DNA of 64,000 nt from Prunus persica (GCF_000346465.2 NC_034012.1:2939134-3003133); one strand, 5' to 3'; positions 37,580-52,675 are shown, numbered from the stretch's first letter. Notes: generated by a model from the sequence alone, not told the origin. Numbers and translations are program-made.

Positions 37580-37735
37580 AAGATTGAAGGAAAGAAAGAA
37601 AGAAAAAAGAGAGATGAGAGAAAACTAAAGAGAAGGAAAAAAAAGAAAAAAAAAGGAGAGAAGAGGAAAGGAAAAGAGAGAAAAAAAAAAAAAGAGGAGA
37701 AGAGAGACGGAAAATAGAGGAGAACTCAAAAAAAA
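37440..37735. repeat. Purine-rich low-complexity tract with (GA)n core
   Basis: Almost 300 bases of A and G on the plus strand, with an uninterrupted GA block at about 37531-37575. ORFs called here on both strands are artefacts of the repeat. Confidence 0.9.
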
Positions 37736-37839
37736 AAGAAACATTATAAATATCAAAAGGCATACCATAAAATCACAAAGTTGTTTGTAGCATGGTGGAT
37801 AAGATGTTTGAGAGAAATGAGGATGGTAAGGGTATAATA

Positions 37840-38680
37840 TATACATGGGTATTATAATATACATATATACATGTATATAATATATGTGTATATAGGTGTA
37901 TCTATATATTATAATATATACATGGGTATAATACATATACATATATATATATATATTATAATAGATAATATATATGGGTATGTTATAATAATAATATACA
38001 TGTATATATGTATATTATAATATTAGTCCTGATCTCTTGGACCACAGGGGTCCAAGAAATTTGTGGTCACTCACCGTTGGATGTAAATTCAACGGTTCAC
38101 TCACTCTTGCACTCATTTTAATAAACTTTTTTATACCATTAGATTAATATCCAACGGTGGGTGACCACAATCTCTTGGACTCCTGTGGTCCAAGAGATCG
38201 GGACTGATTATAATATATACATATAGTATAAATATAAAATGTATATGTATATATACGTGTGTATATTTATATTATAATACATACATGGGTATAATATATA
38301 TACACATATATGTATATATGCTTATATATATGTATTATAATATATAATATAATATATATATATTACATATATGCATATATGCTATTATTATAATATTAAT
38401 ATGTATGTGTATATGGGTATATTATAATAATAATATACGTGTACATATCTATATATATTTATATATTATATATGTATATATGTGTTTATATATATACATG
38501 TATATACGTGTATATATGTACATTAATATATAATATAATAGAATATATATTACATATATACATGTATACATGTATGCTATTATTATAATATTAATATGTA
38601 TGTGTATATGAGTATATTATAATAATAATACACGTGTATATATCTATATGTATTTATATATATATTATATGTATATATGT
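37840..38680. repeat. Interrupted (TA)n/(TATATG)n microsatellite field
   Basis: Long variable runs of TATATA, TATGTA and TACATG blocks with near-duplicate segments (for example GCTATTATTATAATATTAAT occurs twice). It hosts a MITE at 38025-38205 and is abutted by two more. Confidence 0.9.
38025..38205. mobile_element. 181-bp fold-back MITE
   Basis: The ends are near-perfect inverted repeats: AGTCCTGATCTCTTGGACCA on the left and TGGTCCAAGAGATCGGGACT on the right. Homology extends about 58 bp inwards to CCGTTGGAT / ATCCAACGG. The centre is short and AT-rich. It sits inside the TA repeat, so the target duplication cannot be read. Confidence 0.8.
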
Positions 38681-38685
38681 ATATA

Positions 38686-39087
38686 CAGAGAGCTTCCATT
38701 GAGGGATCCCTCAAATAAGCTTATTTGAGGGACACCCCTTGTAGGCCCCACTCCGGATTGTATTTCACTAATCCAAACCGTTTATTTTGTAGATACTCAT
38801 TCAAAGATCATCCCTACAAAAAAATCACTTGAATCCGATATCATTTGACCACTCAATTAAGTTATTGAAATTTTAGCATTTTCTTGAAGTACCGTGTTCA
38901 TTGATTTTGTAAGACACAATTGGATGTCGAAACGGTTTCCGATTTGTCTAATTTTTTGTTAGGATGATCTATGAATGAAGACGTAAAAAATAGATGGTCT
39001 GGATCATTGGGAAAAAAATTGTAGGGTACCCTAAAGGGCGTCCCTCAAATAATTTTATTTGAGGGATCCCTCAATAGAAGGGGACTG
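38686..39087. mobile_element. 402-bp TIR MITE, copy 1
   Basis: Termini are CAGAGAGCTTCCATTGAGGG and the reverse complement of its right end, CAGTCCCCTTCTATTGAGGG. Both run into GATCCCTCAAATAA, giving TIRs of about 50 bp. It is flanked by TA on both sides, compatible with a TA target duplication (Tc1/mariner-type). There is no ORF inside. Confidence 0.8.
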
Positions 39088-39091
39088 TATA

Positions 39092-39492
39092 CAGAGAGCT
39101 TCCATTGAGGGATCCCTCAAATAAGCTTATTTGAGGGACACCCCTTGTAGGCCCCACTCCGGATTGTATTTCACTAATCCAAACCGTTTATTTTGTAGAT
39201 ACTCATTCAAAGATCATCCCTACAAAAAATCACTTGAATCCGATATCATTTGACCACTCAATTAAGTTATTGAAATTTTAGCATTTTCTTGAAGTACCGT
39301 GTTCATTGATTTTGTAAGACACAATTGGATGTCGAAACGGTTTCCGATTTGTCTAATTTTTTGTTAGGATGATCTATGAATGAAGACGTAAAAAATAGAT
39401 GGTCTGGATCATTGGGAAAAAAATTGTAGGGTACCCTAAAGGGCGTCCCTTAAATAATTTTATTTGAGGGATCCCTCAATAGAAGGGGACTG
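39092..39492. mobile_element. 401-bp TIR MITE, copy 2 (head-to-tail with copy 1)
   Basis: Nearly identical to copy 1, separated from it by only TATA. By eye the differences are one A in a homopolymer (7 A versus 6 A after CCCTAC) and one substitution near the right TIR (CCCTCAAAT versus CCCTTAAAT). Confidence 0.85.
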
Positions 39493-39557
39493 TATGTATA
39501 TATATACATGTATATGTGTATATACATGTATATATCTACATTATAGTATATGTGTAT

Positions 39558-39558
<1 letters not shown>

Positions 39559-39590
<32 letters not shown>
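39559..39590. repeat. (AAT)n microsatellite
   Basis: About ten AAT units. Confidence 0.9.
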
Positions 39591-39674
39591 GTAATATATG
39601 TACATTATAATAATATAATATATGCATCTTATACATTGGTGAACATATGACTAGCTAATCCTTTCTTTCTATAA

Positions 39675-39726
39675 GGGCTTAGTAGTCCCCTCCTAAGGAG
39701 GGGCTTAGTAGTCCCCTCCTAAGGAG
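39675..39726. repeat. Perfect 26-bp tandem duplication
   Basis: Two identical 26-bp units (GGGCTTAGTAGTCCCCTCCT followed by AAGGAG), then a partial third. Each junction contains the near-palindrome CCCCTCCTAAGGAGGGG. Confidence 0.95.
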
Positions 39727-40403
39727 GGGCTTTTGGTGGGCCCGATATTAGCAATCTCATCTAAGACTAGAATTAAATAAAACAAATATGATATTAAATT
39801 TAATCCCTACCAGTCCAAGTCAAACCTATGTACCAAACGAACCCTAAGAGGATACAGTTTTGCTTCGATTTAGTTTGTATCTTGAGATCCTCTTGGTAAG
39901 ATACAAAAGCCAAAGTGCTCCAAAATACCTATAGTTGACCTTTACCCCTATAATAGTGAATCTCCCTTCTCGAAACCTAATTTTACTTCTTTCTTAGGTC
40001 CAACATATTGATCTTCTTCTTCTTACTTACCCCTTTATTTATCTAATTGTTTTGAAGTTTTAAACTTTTAAAGCTTCATAGACGGTTGAATGGTAGGTCT
40101 CTCTGCTTCCAGCCTGCCACTCTCAAGTCAAAGGGTCTGAAGAACAGACGGGTAAGGATTTCCAGACCACACCACACCACCAACAAATCTTGGTGCTTCA
40201 ACAAATAAATTAAAAATTCCGGTATTATTTACAGCAAGTTGGTTTCTTGTCCTGTTTAGAATTAAAGAAAGAAGATTTTATTGAGGGAAATGTTCTAATT
40301 GACTGGTAGGTTCAGCCCTGCAGCTGGCTAGGTGACCTTAAATACTTACAATGGAGATGGATCAAAATCAAGCATCTTTAGTGGAAACCCAGTTGAGGAA
40401 ATC

Positions 40404-43256
<2,853 letters not shown>

Positions 43257-45250
43257 AAAAGGGAAAGGAAGTTATTGTTTCTGTGAAGTTTGAAGAAGGT
43301 TGTCACTATTGGTATTTAAATTTATGTAAAACAGGCATTTGTTCCTCCTGTTTTGTTTTTTTGTTTTTTTAACATATGTTCTTGTGAACATTGATTCATT
43401 AAACATATGCTGTAAACGAAACCTGAAACAGAAACATATTTGAGAAAAGTGATTTTTCTCTGCGTGATGCAACGGACAGAATAATTTGATCGATTACAGC
43501 TAAGTTTGATGTATTTTATTTTCCAATCTTGTAGCAGATAAGGTTCAAGACAGATTGAACAATTGTTGTCCTGGCTTTGTAATATATGTATGGTCTTTAT
43601 ACAAACCTATTGTACTAATTGCCATTCTTCTAGCTCAACAACAATTCTAAGCCAATCAAAAATTAGACAAAACAAAATACAATATCCATGTAGCTGAAAA
43701 CTACCTTGTCCCAGTGCATCACACTCAGTTACAACAGTGAGTACTTCTACAAGACAGACTTTCTTCCTTGACAAAGGACCTGAGGGTCCTATTGGTAATT
43801 TATGAGGCTCAATTGGAGTTGCAGATTGCCTTGCCTCCTGTGATCTCACTGTGGACTTGGGCTGCCTGCCATGTTATTGCTGAGCCCTCTGCTGCTACTG
43901 CAAGAGTTGCTTTCCTGGCTGATGATATTGAGTTTTTTTCCCCATCTATTCTTCATTAAATAAAAACCTACTTGATTCATATATCAGAAAGAAAAGAAAA
44001 AGTTAAATGTACTTTCTTGGTATACAAGAGTAGATTTGTAGACGTGTAAAACTAGGAAATAATTTCAAATAATTGTCTAATTATGAACAATCATCCTAAT
44101 CATTCTATCTGCTTAATTGCAGGTAGTTAGAATAAAATCATTATCAATCTGTTTGAACCAATATCTTCCAACATCTTATTCACATTAACAGTGGTATCTC
44201 TAACGATACTTTTATTTACATGAATTTTTTTACAACGGAATAATGCACTAACAACAAAAGTTACTGTCACCACAACGAGACTAGTCATAACTTGATCACA
44301 AATATTATTGTCTTCCATCTACACGAGTGGAATTCAAACCTCTGGTTTTGATAACTCATTTGCTACTTCAATTAAATTGTTATAACAAGGCAGTAACATG
44401 GACCAACGAAGATACATCATACGGGAGAGTCCCACTCCCCAATCGAATGTCGAATGCCCGTAATGTTCGGTTGACCCAGTCTAATTACCAAAATAACCCC
44501 AATTAAGAACAACTTTTGGTCTGTAGGGTGGCCTCCGCAATTTAAGGGAACTTTAGAAAAAGGCATTGCTGATTGACAATCTATTTTTATTGAAGTTACC
44601 ATGTGGCTCTCTGCCATATCATATGTTATGCCATGTATTTTGTAGACATATGAGACCCAGAAAATAATTCTACTTTTTTCAGTTTCAAATTTCAACAACC
44701 CAACTTTGACATTGTCCCAAAAATAATCTTGCCATCCGGAGATAAAAAAAAAGAAAAAAGACGGAAGTAGTGAGAGAAAGTCGCATCATCCATCACATGG
44801 CAATGGGTCCAAATATGCTTTCATTTTCCACTTTCATGATGAGGCTCTATGAGCGACACACACTGCCTCATCAAATCATTTGAGTTTCTGTTACATTTTC
44901 GGAGCTTTTCTCCTAATTTTCTTTTTCACCACTAAGTTGTAAATTAATCAATTAATTTTTGATTTAGTAAAAAGAAAAAAGAAAAAAAAGATTGAGTATG
45001 ATTTATAAAGTTGCCACGCGGACAAGGAGTCAGAGAGTGGACTGAAAAGTCTGAAAGTTGAAATAATAAATAAATAGGTCGGTCCACTAAGTTTGGCAGG
45101 ATTGAAGAAATAAAGGAAAGGAAAGAGATTTGGATCAGCAACGGTCTCTGTTCCGCAACCGTAATGTCCGTGACCACACCTCTTCTCCTCCAAAGGTCTC
45201 AATCCCGATTTAATTATTTTAGGCTTTCATAAATAACCCAGCAAGAATCA
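43257..45250. other. Spacer between the RD21-like and DUF688 genes
   Basis: About 300 bases of protease 3' UTR, then AT-rich sequence without recognisable coding or mobile-element structure. Confidence 0.5.
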
Positions 45251-45647
45251 ATGGATGAATAAAAATCCCATAACAAGAAAGATTGAAAGATCAAAACTTT
45301 ATGGAGGAGGAGAGGAGGGGACCACGTTTCTAGGAACAAGCAAGCAAGCAAAGCAAGGCAGAACAGAGCAAAATGATCAAATGTACCGTACAATGTTACA
45401 ATGCAGTATAGCAGCCAGCAGTAGTTTTATCTTCTGCATGTGTTTGGTCTTAGTCTACTTTACTCTCTCTCTCCTCTGTTCCGACAATCCATATACACTC
45501 TTCGAAAAGTTAAAAACCACATACATACTCAGCTTCTTCCACCTCTCTCTCTCTCTCATCCTTTGGCTTTGCTTTTCTTTGGTTACACTCATTCCCCAAA
45601 CTCTACGGCATCATTCTCGGAGCCAAATATCAGCAGGCTCAAAGCAA

Positions 45648-45653
<6 letters not shown>

Positions 45654-45689
<36 letters not shown>
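45654..45689. repeat. (CT)n tract in the DUF688 5' leader
   Basis: About 18 CT units just before a likely 5' UTR splice donor at 45710. The tract is followed by ATGCAGTGA, a three-codon upstream ORF. Confidence 0.9.
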
Positions 45690-45691
<2 letters not shown>

Positions 45692-45709
45692 GCAGTGAGA
45701 GCCTGAGAG

Positions 45710-46299
45710 GTATGCCTCTTATCTTCTTCAATGAACTTTTATTTTGATATGGCTGTTTAATGAACAATGGTGTTATCAACTGTAATGAATTTAACTTGCA
45801 GAAATACTTTTTTTGGTTTTCTGGGTAATTCTGGGTTTTATTTGAGATAGTTGTTTGTTTCTTTGAAATGGGGGGTTCACAATTAAGTTTCTTCTTTTGG
45901 CCCTCACTTCAAGGTTACTGTTTGTTAGATCTTATTGATGGAATTGTGATGAGGGTTGCAGATTGTTGTTGTAAGGGTTAATTCTTTCTTCTTGGCCAGA
46001 ACTAGTAATTCTTTTGGTTGTGAGACTGTCAGAGTAGGTAAAAATCAGTTCGTCTACTAAATGCTTTTCTGTTAGTTATTTATTCATAAATCCCAGTACC
46101 TACTGACTGTCTTTAAATTATTGGATTTGGCTTGTCTGTATAGTTGTTAATGTTTTTATCAACTGCTTTTCTGTTTTGTTTTTTGTTGTTCAAATGTTCT
46201 TTCCAGTCATATCTATTACAAGTAGCAAAACTGGAGTTGAGCATGCTAGTTGATATAAACTCTGGTTTGTTTTAGTGATTTTATTCTTCTCCGTTTCAG
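45710..46299 (+). other. Predicted 5' UTR intron of the DUF688 gene
   Basis: Donor GAGAG|GTATGC at 45710 and acceptor CCGTTTCAG|GATT ending at 46299 enclose T-rich sequence typical of a plant intron. The CT-rich region before it looks like a leader exon. This is inference from splice signals and composition. Confidence 0.5.
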
Positions 46300-46441
46300 G
46301 ATTTATTTCAATTGGGATGGTAAGGGATTTACCATGATCTTTTATGCCATCCCTGTTGTTAGCAATTGAAGCTTCTTTCTCAGTTGGTGAAACTTGAATA
46401 ATAGAGGGATTGAGCAGAATTGGCTTGACCTGAATTAAGAT

Positions 46442-49274
46442 ATGGAGGAAAGAAAATTGAATTTGAATGCACGATTTTTGTCTGTGAGACGAATTGCTAC
46501 AACACCAGTGTGCACAGATGGAGAGAAAGAGAAGATAATTCAGAGGCCCGATGGACGACATACTCTTCCACCTTACAAATCAGACTTTTGTTTGGAGCAG
46601 GTAACAGAACCAGTTGCAGTTCCTTTTCACTGGGAGCACATCCCTGGAAAGGCTAAGGAAGATAAAGAACCGGAGACTCAGCCTCGGGAGGAGACGTCTG
46701 TCACTCCTAGGCTTCCCCCTGGGAAGCCTATAGATTATGTTACAAAACAAACTTTAGAAAAGGATCATGCAGATCGAAATGGGATTAGACCTCAATTTAA
46801 ATCATATTCTTCGAACGAAAATGTGATGGATTTGAAGTGCTCAAAAGAGAAAACAAATGAGAGAAGGGCCTTGGAAGTGGAGGATGAGGATGATGTTTAT
46901 TCGGATGCACTTGAGACGATTTCCCCTACAGAGTCTTTCTCCTTCAACTGTAGTGCAAGTGGTCTGAGTCAATCTGATGGTGCAGATGTAAAGCAATCTA
47001 GAGCCTTCTCTGTGGATTTGCAAACTCGAGATTTGATGATGAGTCGCTTCTTACCTGCAGCCAAGGCAATGGCTTTGGAGACACCTCATTATGCTGCAAA
47101 GAAGCAATATATAGCACCTGAACAACCAAGACAAGTCACAAGGGTAATTCGTGAGGATATCAGGCCTTTACCTAATGAACAAGGGTCTCACATGGAACTG
47201 CAATATGACCAATATAAAGAGGAGGAAGAAAGCGAAGGAGAAGATGATGAGTATGATCCCTCTGGCTCCATTTCAGCAAAGGGTTGTGGGTTATTTCCTC
47301 GGTTGTGCTTAAGAAATTCTTTATGCCTCTTAAGTCCAGTTCCAGGGATGAAAGGTAGGACCCGGGCTCTCATGTCTTCCTCCTCTGGGGTTATAAGACC
47401 AGAAAAAACTACTTATGGTCGGTCTCACAGCCAACCACTCAACAAGGTTAGTAGGACACTTTCGTGTCTCTGGTTTTCTTTCAATTTTTTTGCATCCAAT
47501 AACTAGAAGAAATCATATACAGTACTGACAGTCTTGTACTATTTTAATTAGCATGCTTTGGATGCTGCTTATAAGCACAAATCAAAAGGTGGAATCAAAT
47601 CAGGTGAATTGCACAAGTTTGATAATAAGAAGGCTGGTGAATCCAGTCGCTTTTCACATTCTGGTGATCTAAAGAAAGGGAGGTCATCTCCCCTGAGGCA
47701 TTCACGAAGTGCTTGCATATCCCCCTATCGAAATGAAGCACCTTCTGGAGTCAAATCAGGTGAATTGCAGAAGTTTGAGTATAAGCAGGCTGGTGAATCC
47801 AGTCTCTTTACACGTTCTGGTGATCTGAAGAAAGGGAGGTTATCTCCCCTCAGGCATTCACGAAGTGCTTGCATATCCCCATATCGAAATGAAGCACCTT
47901 CTGGAGTCAAATCAGCTGAACTGCAGAAGCTTGAGTACAAGCAGGCTGGTGAGTCACGTCGCTTTTCACATTCTGGTGATTTAAAGAATGGTAGGTCATC
48001 TACCTTCAGTAATTCACGAAGTGCTTGCGTATCCCCCTATCGAAATGAAGCACCTTGTGGAGTCAAATCAGGTGAATTGCAGAAGTTTGAGTATAAGCAG
48101 GCTGGTGAGTCCAATCGCTTTTCATATTCTGGAGATTTAAAGAAAGGCAGGTCATCTACCTTCAGTAATTCACGAAGTGCTTGCATATCCCCCTATAGAA
48201 ATGAAGCACCTTGTGGAGTCAAATCAGGTGAATTGCAGAAGTCTGAGTATAAGCAGGCAGGTGCATCCAGTTGCTTATCGCATTCTGGTGATTTTAAGAA
48301 TGGTAGGTCATCTCCCTTCAGGCATTCACGAAGTGCTTGCATATCCCCTTATCGAAATGAAGCACCAAAGTCTCCATTTCCTGGCGTGGGGTTTCTTGGC
48401 ATTCCCAGAGAAGAGAGTGTCAAAGCCAATAGTAAGTTCAATCTGCGTAACAAGGGTGGTCACAAATTTCAGGAAGTGTTAAGCCACCAAAGAAGTATAC
48501 AAGGGCCACGCTCTGAGAGCCCTACCATTGAGAAGACACTGTATGTAGATACTGTAAATACTGCCAAACTATCATGTTCAAATTCAAGTTCTTTAGTTAC
48601 CAAGGAACAAGTAGACTCTACTGGTGAGGATTTTGATACCTTATTAAAGAGTAGAGACACGGAAGAAACTTGTACTGAATCGTCGTTTCTAGATATCAAA
48701 TGCCTGACTTATTTGGAGGGTGGTGGCACATTGGAACATGAAGTATCGGATTCCATTGATGACAATCTACCTTCGTTATCTGACCTCTCACATGTCAAAG
48801 GCCAAGTAGTTGCAGTGAAGAACTCTCAGCTAGGAACTGGTCAGCATATTGAGCCATTCAGCTGTTCAAACTCCAGTGCTAATGGAAAAAGTGGTCAGAT
48901 TATAAAAGCAGATCCAGGAATTGTTGATGCTACTTCTGTACAGTCTCCTCTTCCCCCACCTTTACCAAGATCACCTTCTCAGTCTTGGCTTTGGTCTACC
49001 CTTTCTTCAATTTCTTCGCGATATCCAATTTCACAAGCACGTAGTAAAAGGTTGGATTCCAAGACATCCTCCACCAGCACCAAGTGGGAAACCATTGTAA
49101 AAACTTCCAATTTGCGCCATGATCATGTTCGTTATTCTGAGGTAATCTCACCATCCTTCATTCTCACATAATTTCATATATACAATAGAAGTTCTATGAT
49201 AAAAGGGAGCTCTAACTTTTCTTCCCCCTTGACAGGAATTGATTGCTCATATTTCTCAGCAATCCAAGAGTTAG
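46442..49274 (+). CDS. DUF688 family protein with five tandem 52-residue repeats
   Basis: Three coding exons: 46442-47446, 47552-49141 and 49236-49274, giving 877 residues with all joins in phase 0. DUF688 proteins are plant-specific with no established function. The N-terminus MEERKLNLNARFLSVRR, then LPPYKSDFCLEQVTEPVAVP, FHWEHIPGKAK and SVTPRLPPGKP, is the conserved family signature. The middle is acidic (EEEESEGEDDEYD), and GCGLFPRLCLRNSLCLLSPV is a second conserved block. The second exon opens with five consecutive 52-residue repeats (47591-48370). The C-terminus has PPPLPRSPSQSWLWSTLSSI and ends in RHDHVRYSELIAHISQQSKS, which also looks conserved. No membrane segment or enzyme motif was seen; it is probably a largely disordered nuclear or cytosolic protein. 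A CT-rich leader and probable 5' UTR intron lie upstream. Confidence 0.88.
47591..48370 (+). repeat. In-frame 156-bp tandem repeat, five copies, inside the DUF688 exon
   Basis: Units start at 47591, 47747, 47903, 48059 and 48215 and are exactly 156 bp each. Each encodes a block beginning GVKSGELQKFEYKQAGES and ending SRSACISPYRNEAP. Copies 3 and 4 share STFSNSRSAC, while copies 1, 2 and 5 read SP followed by L/F and RHSRSAC, so the history includes more than one duplication step. Confidence 0.97.
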
Positions 49275-50893
49275 AATTGCCGTGGTCTTCCAAAAATGTC
49301 TCCACGCTTGCTGCCTTCATTTGAAAAGTTTGTTTGAAGGTGACCAAAAGTAGTTAACATCGGCTGGCTATCTACTTATTTTATTTTTGCAGAGAGGTTC
49401 TCTTCCCCCCATCGTTTTTGCTCATGATATATTACTAGATGAATAACTTTGGTTTTCTCAGCTTTTTGCTTCTGGCTTTCTCTAGCTTACAATTGATTTC
49501 TTCTCGTACGAGTTGAACTGAGATAGCATATAGGCAAAAAAGGTCACACGGGCCCAATTTCTTGTAATTGGAGTATATCTTTCAGACAGCAATTCTAATT
49601 TATTTGGCTTCCTGTGATGCTGATGTATAGGAATTAATAGTTTTTTCTTTTGGGGTCATGATGCTGATAGTTCTTATTGGCTTTGATATTTTTGGAAAGA
49701 TTAGGTCAATCATCCTATGGATTGATCATTCAAATATTTGTATATGTCAGTTTTGCAGTTTCTATGCTTCTGTCAAAAAGGAAATGTTTGTTCTTGATAG
49801 ACCAGAAAGCTGAGACTCCATCAGCTACTTGGAACTCAAATAAAGTCTTTTTCCTATTTTTTTGAAGTCCAAAAAGAAAAGCAAAATAAATCTTACAAAT
49901 CCCAAAGCAGGACTGTGTAGCTATATTAAGGCCCGTATTATTTTGTGGGCTGTCCCACTATGAGATTGTTGGCAAACTTTGCATTGAACTCATGACTCAA
50001 TCTAAACTTCCAATCAATGGCCTACTTCAATTCAGTTTATTTTAACTTAACCCAGTATCAATGTTTTCCGACCAAAAAAAAAGGTTTCAATGTTATTATT
50101 CTAGCAACCAAAACACTAGCTTATAAATAACATAAACTCATGAACATTTGGTCGTGGTACCTAATTTCCGACAGTTGAGGTCAAATCTCATCAACACAGT
50201 TGTTGAGCTAAATAATAATAATAATCAAATTAGTGTCTTTTTGCCTCTATACTCAAAAACTTCAAGTAAACCCTTACTTCAGTCCCTTTTATTTGCTAGA
50301 CCGGATATAAAATGCTGAATTGACTCAAATGAGTCGTTGCCAAAAATAAAAAAAGAATGGAGTCAAATGAGTTGACTCAGCCATGCCTTTCTTTCTTCTA
50401 ATGCTTACATCCACTCCTCCAGGATGATTGCATGTATGTTGTATATTAAATCTACAAACACATCTAATGAATACAATCCAATTGTCGAGATTAGAAATAT
50501 GTTAAAGAGTACTTATTGGAGAATCTCCCCTTTCTTCTAATGCTTACATCCACTCCACGATGATTGCCCCCTCTCTTTTGAACTCTCTCTTTCCAAATCC
50601 AATCCTGCATGGAAATTTAATGATGTATCTTCATTCATGCATTAGAAGGTTCAACGAGTAAAATTTGAAAAGCCACCCGCAAGTTTTTTTCTTTTTTGAA
50701 AAAGCTTGTAGTAAATTCAAAACAATAGACTTCATCAGTCGTATAGTTTTGGTTTCCATCACATACGTACTTTAAGAACTACTTCAGCTTCAACGTGGCC
50801 TGGCTACATGACATTGATTTGTATACACTGGAATTAATTGTGTTTGGATATACCCGCCCTATATTCATGACTATTTGCATTGTTCTACAATAA
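49275..50893. other. Convergent spacer (3' ends of the DUF688 and GARP genes)
   Basis: Two 3' UTRs and AT-rich DNA. A segment containing TTCTTCTAATGCTTACATCC occurs twice (about 50393 and 50532), followed each time by CACTCC and GATGATTGC. Confidence 0.55.
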
Positions 50894-52675
50894 TTAGAGA
50901 GAGAGAGAAAGCTTGGTGCTAATTTCCTGCTTGCTCCTGTCCTCAAGCTCTTTGTAATAGTTTTGTTTAATTCTTTGGGCAGTTTCATAAGCTTCTTCAC
51001 TAACCATCTGATGTTGGAAAATCGTCTTCTCATGATTCTCAACTCTTTGGCTCAGACCCAATTCCAATTCAGGCATCCACTCCTTGTACTTCAAAATCTT
51101 TTCTTCGTTCAACTGTATTTCAATCAGTTAATTATTAGATAAAGAATACCGAAACAAAATTTAAACTAACGAATATAAATTATGAGAAACGTACCTCAAG
51201 CCTAAATGGGGGCTCGAATTCAGTTTTGTGGCAACTGGAATTGCTGATAGAATTGTATGAATTTGATGGAAACCGCCTTGTGTTCTTGTTCTCTCCAAGG
51301 TTCCATTCTGTTGATCTTGTATTGTGGAAAAACTGCTCATTATTCAACCTTGGTGTGGTGCGCATATGACGCACTAAATGGTCAGATTGCGAGCCATTAT
51401 AATTATGTGACCAACTGACTTTGGCAGGAAATCTTTTAGCTCTCCAACATTGTTGTTTGTTAATCATTCCAAATGGAGGCCACTTCTTTTCCTCAAGAAA
51501 CCGGCTAGGGTTTATGGGGACAGTAGTCGATCGCACCGTCATGTCCATCGATTTGTTGCCTTGTACAACTTCTTCGTTTAGTAGAGAACATGATGACCTT
51601 AATTATTAGAACAACATCATTCATCAGGTTTAACAGATCAAGGAAAGAGGGAGAGAGAGATAATTTGTATAGTATAAATTAAAGTATATATACCTTGGAA
51701 CGTTAGGTTTAAAATCTGAGTGTAGTGGTTGTCTGTGGTCGTGTGAAGGTGTCGCTACAACAATGCCACCGTTGTCCGTTCTAAAGTATACATGTTGACG
51801 AGGCTGCTTAATTGTTTGGTGCAACATGCAAGCTATGTGATCCCTCCCACGCGTGGATTCTTGTTTCTCAGATACCACTGTACATTAATAAATAAATTAA
51901 GGAAATTTAGTTGCGTGAATGAGTTTTTTTTATTATCTGAATTATTTAATTGTTTCACTTTCTTTTTCCTTGAACAAATTAAAATTCAGTATTATAAACT
52001 CAAAGACGAGAGATGAAATTTTACCTTGACCATCCCCATCAAGCTTCTTACTTCGATACATCTGATAATGGAAAATGCATTATTAAATAGAAGGATATCA
52101 GTTGGGAAAACAAGGAAGGATGGGCAAATTATATATCAGAACAGAAACTACTGGTTTAAGAATTAGTCTATGATACCTGCAAGTGACTCTTTACATGCGA
52201 AATGCTAAGTCCTTTCACATTCATGAGCTGAAGAACTAACTTGGGAGTTGCTCCTACCAATAAGTAAAGAGAAGAATTAAAACTAATGTCAAATATATAT
52301 ATATATATATATAATATGATCTAGCTAAGTTAGAAACTTACTGTCTTGGCCACCGAGTCTTTCAACAGCATGAACAAAAGAAAGATGGAGTTGAGGTGTC
52401 CACCGGAGACGAGGCATTTTCGATCTCACATATTGCCTTACTTTCCCTCTCCGCCTTTCATTTCCTTCAGCACTGGATGCAGTACTACTATTGATATTCC
52501 CTTGACCTCTTTTTTCGTCGTCTTCGTCAACACTCAGTTCGAATTCTTCAACCTTGGTATCATCACAATTATCACTACCAGCTTCTTCATTCAAATCAAA
52601 GGATGAGCATTTCAATTGGGAAGACCCCTCTGATGTGTTTTCTTCCTGATCACCATAATCTTTCTCATTGGTCAT
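50894..52675 (-). CDS. GARP/G2-like Myb transcription factor
   Basis: Six exons: 52675-52342, 52253-52177, 52061-52025, 51880-51694, 51597-51195 and 51112-50894. All borders are GT/AG and in phase, giving 418 residues. The single Myb-like GARP domain is split by the first two introns: KMPRLRWTPQLHLSFVHAVE, LGGQDRATPKLVLQLM and NVKGLSISHVKSHLQMYRSK. The SHLQMYR signature separates it from SHAQKYF-type Mybs. The N-terminus is acidic and Ser-rich (EEFELSVDEDDEKR) with SFDLNEEA, an EAR-like DLN motif. The C-terminus is KLSLSL, an LxLxL EAR-type repression motif. Together these suggest a transcriptional repressor, which is inference. The ATG at 52675 is the first in frame before the acidic region. 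It resembles uncharacterised Arabidopsis MYB-like factors of the GARP group; I cannot name the orthologue. Confidence 0.9.

Larger units (their letters stand above)
35105..40403. other. Repeat-rich spacer between the PYL and RD21-like genes
   Basis: No gene was recognised. It contains the PYL 3' UTR, a dispersed-repeat copy (36911-37120), a purine-rich tract, about 850 bp of interrupted AT microsatellite, three MITEs and short tandem duplications. The segment at 37230-37370 has repeated CGTGTCGTGTCGGG-type blocks, as seen in degraded transposon ends. The last 300 bases should hold the protease promoter, but no clear TATA box was picked. Confidence 0.55.

Noticed and set aside
37255..37763. 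ORFs on both strands with Arg/Glu or Ser/Phe/Leu runs
   Set aside because: They are translations of the GA/CT low-complexity tract.
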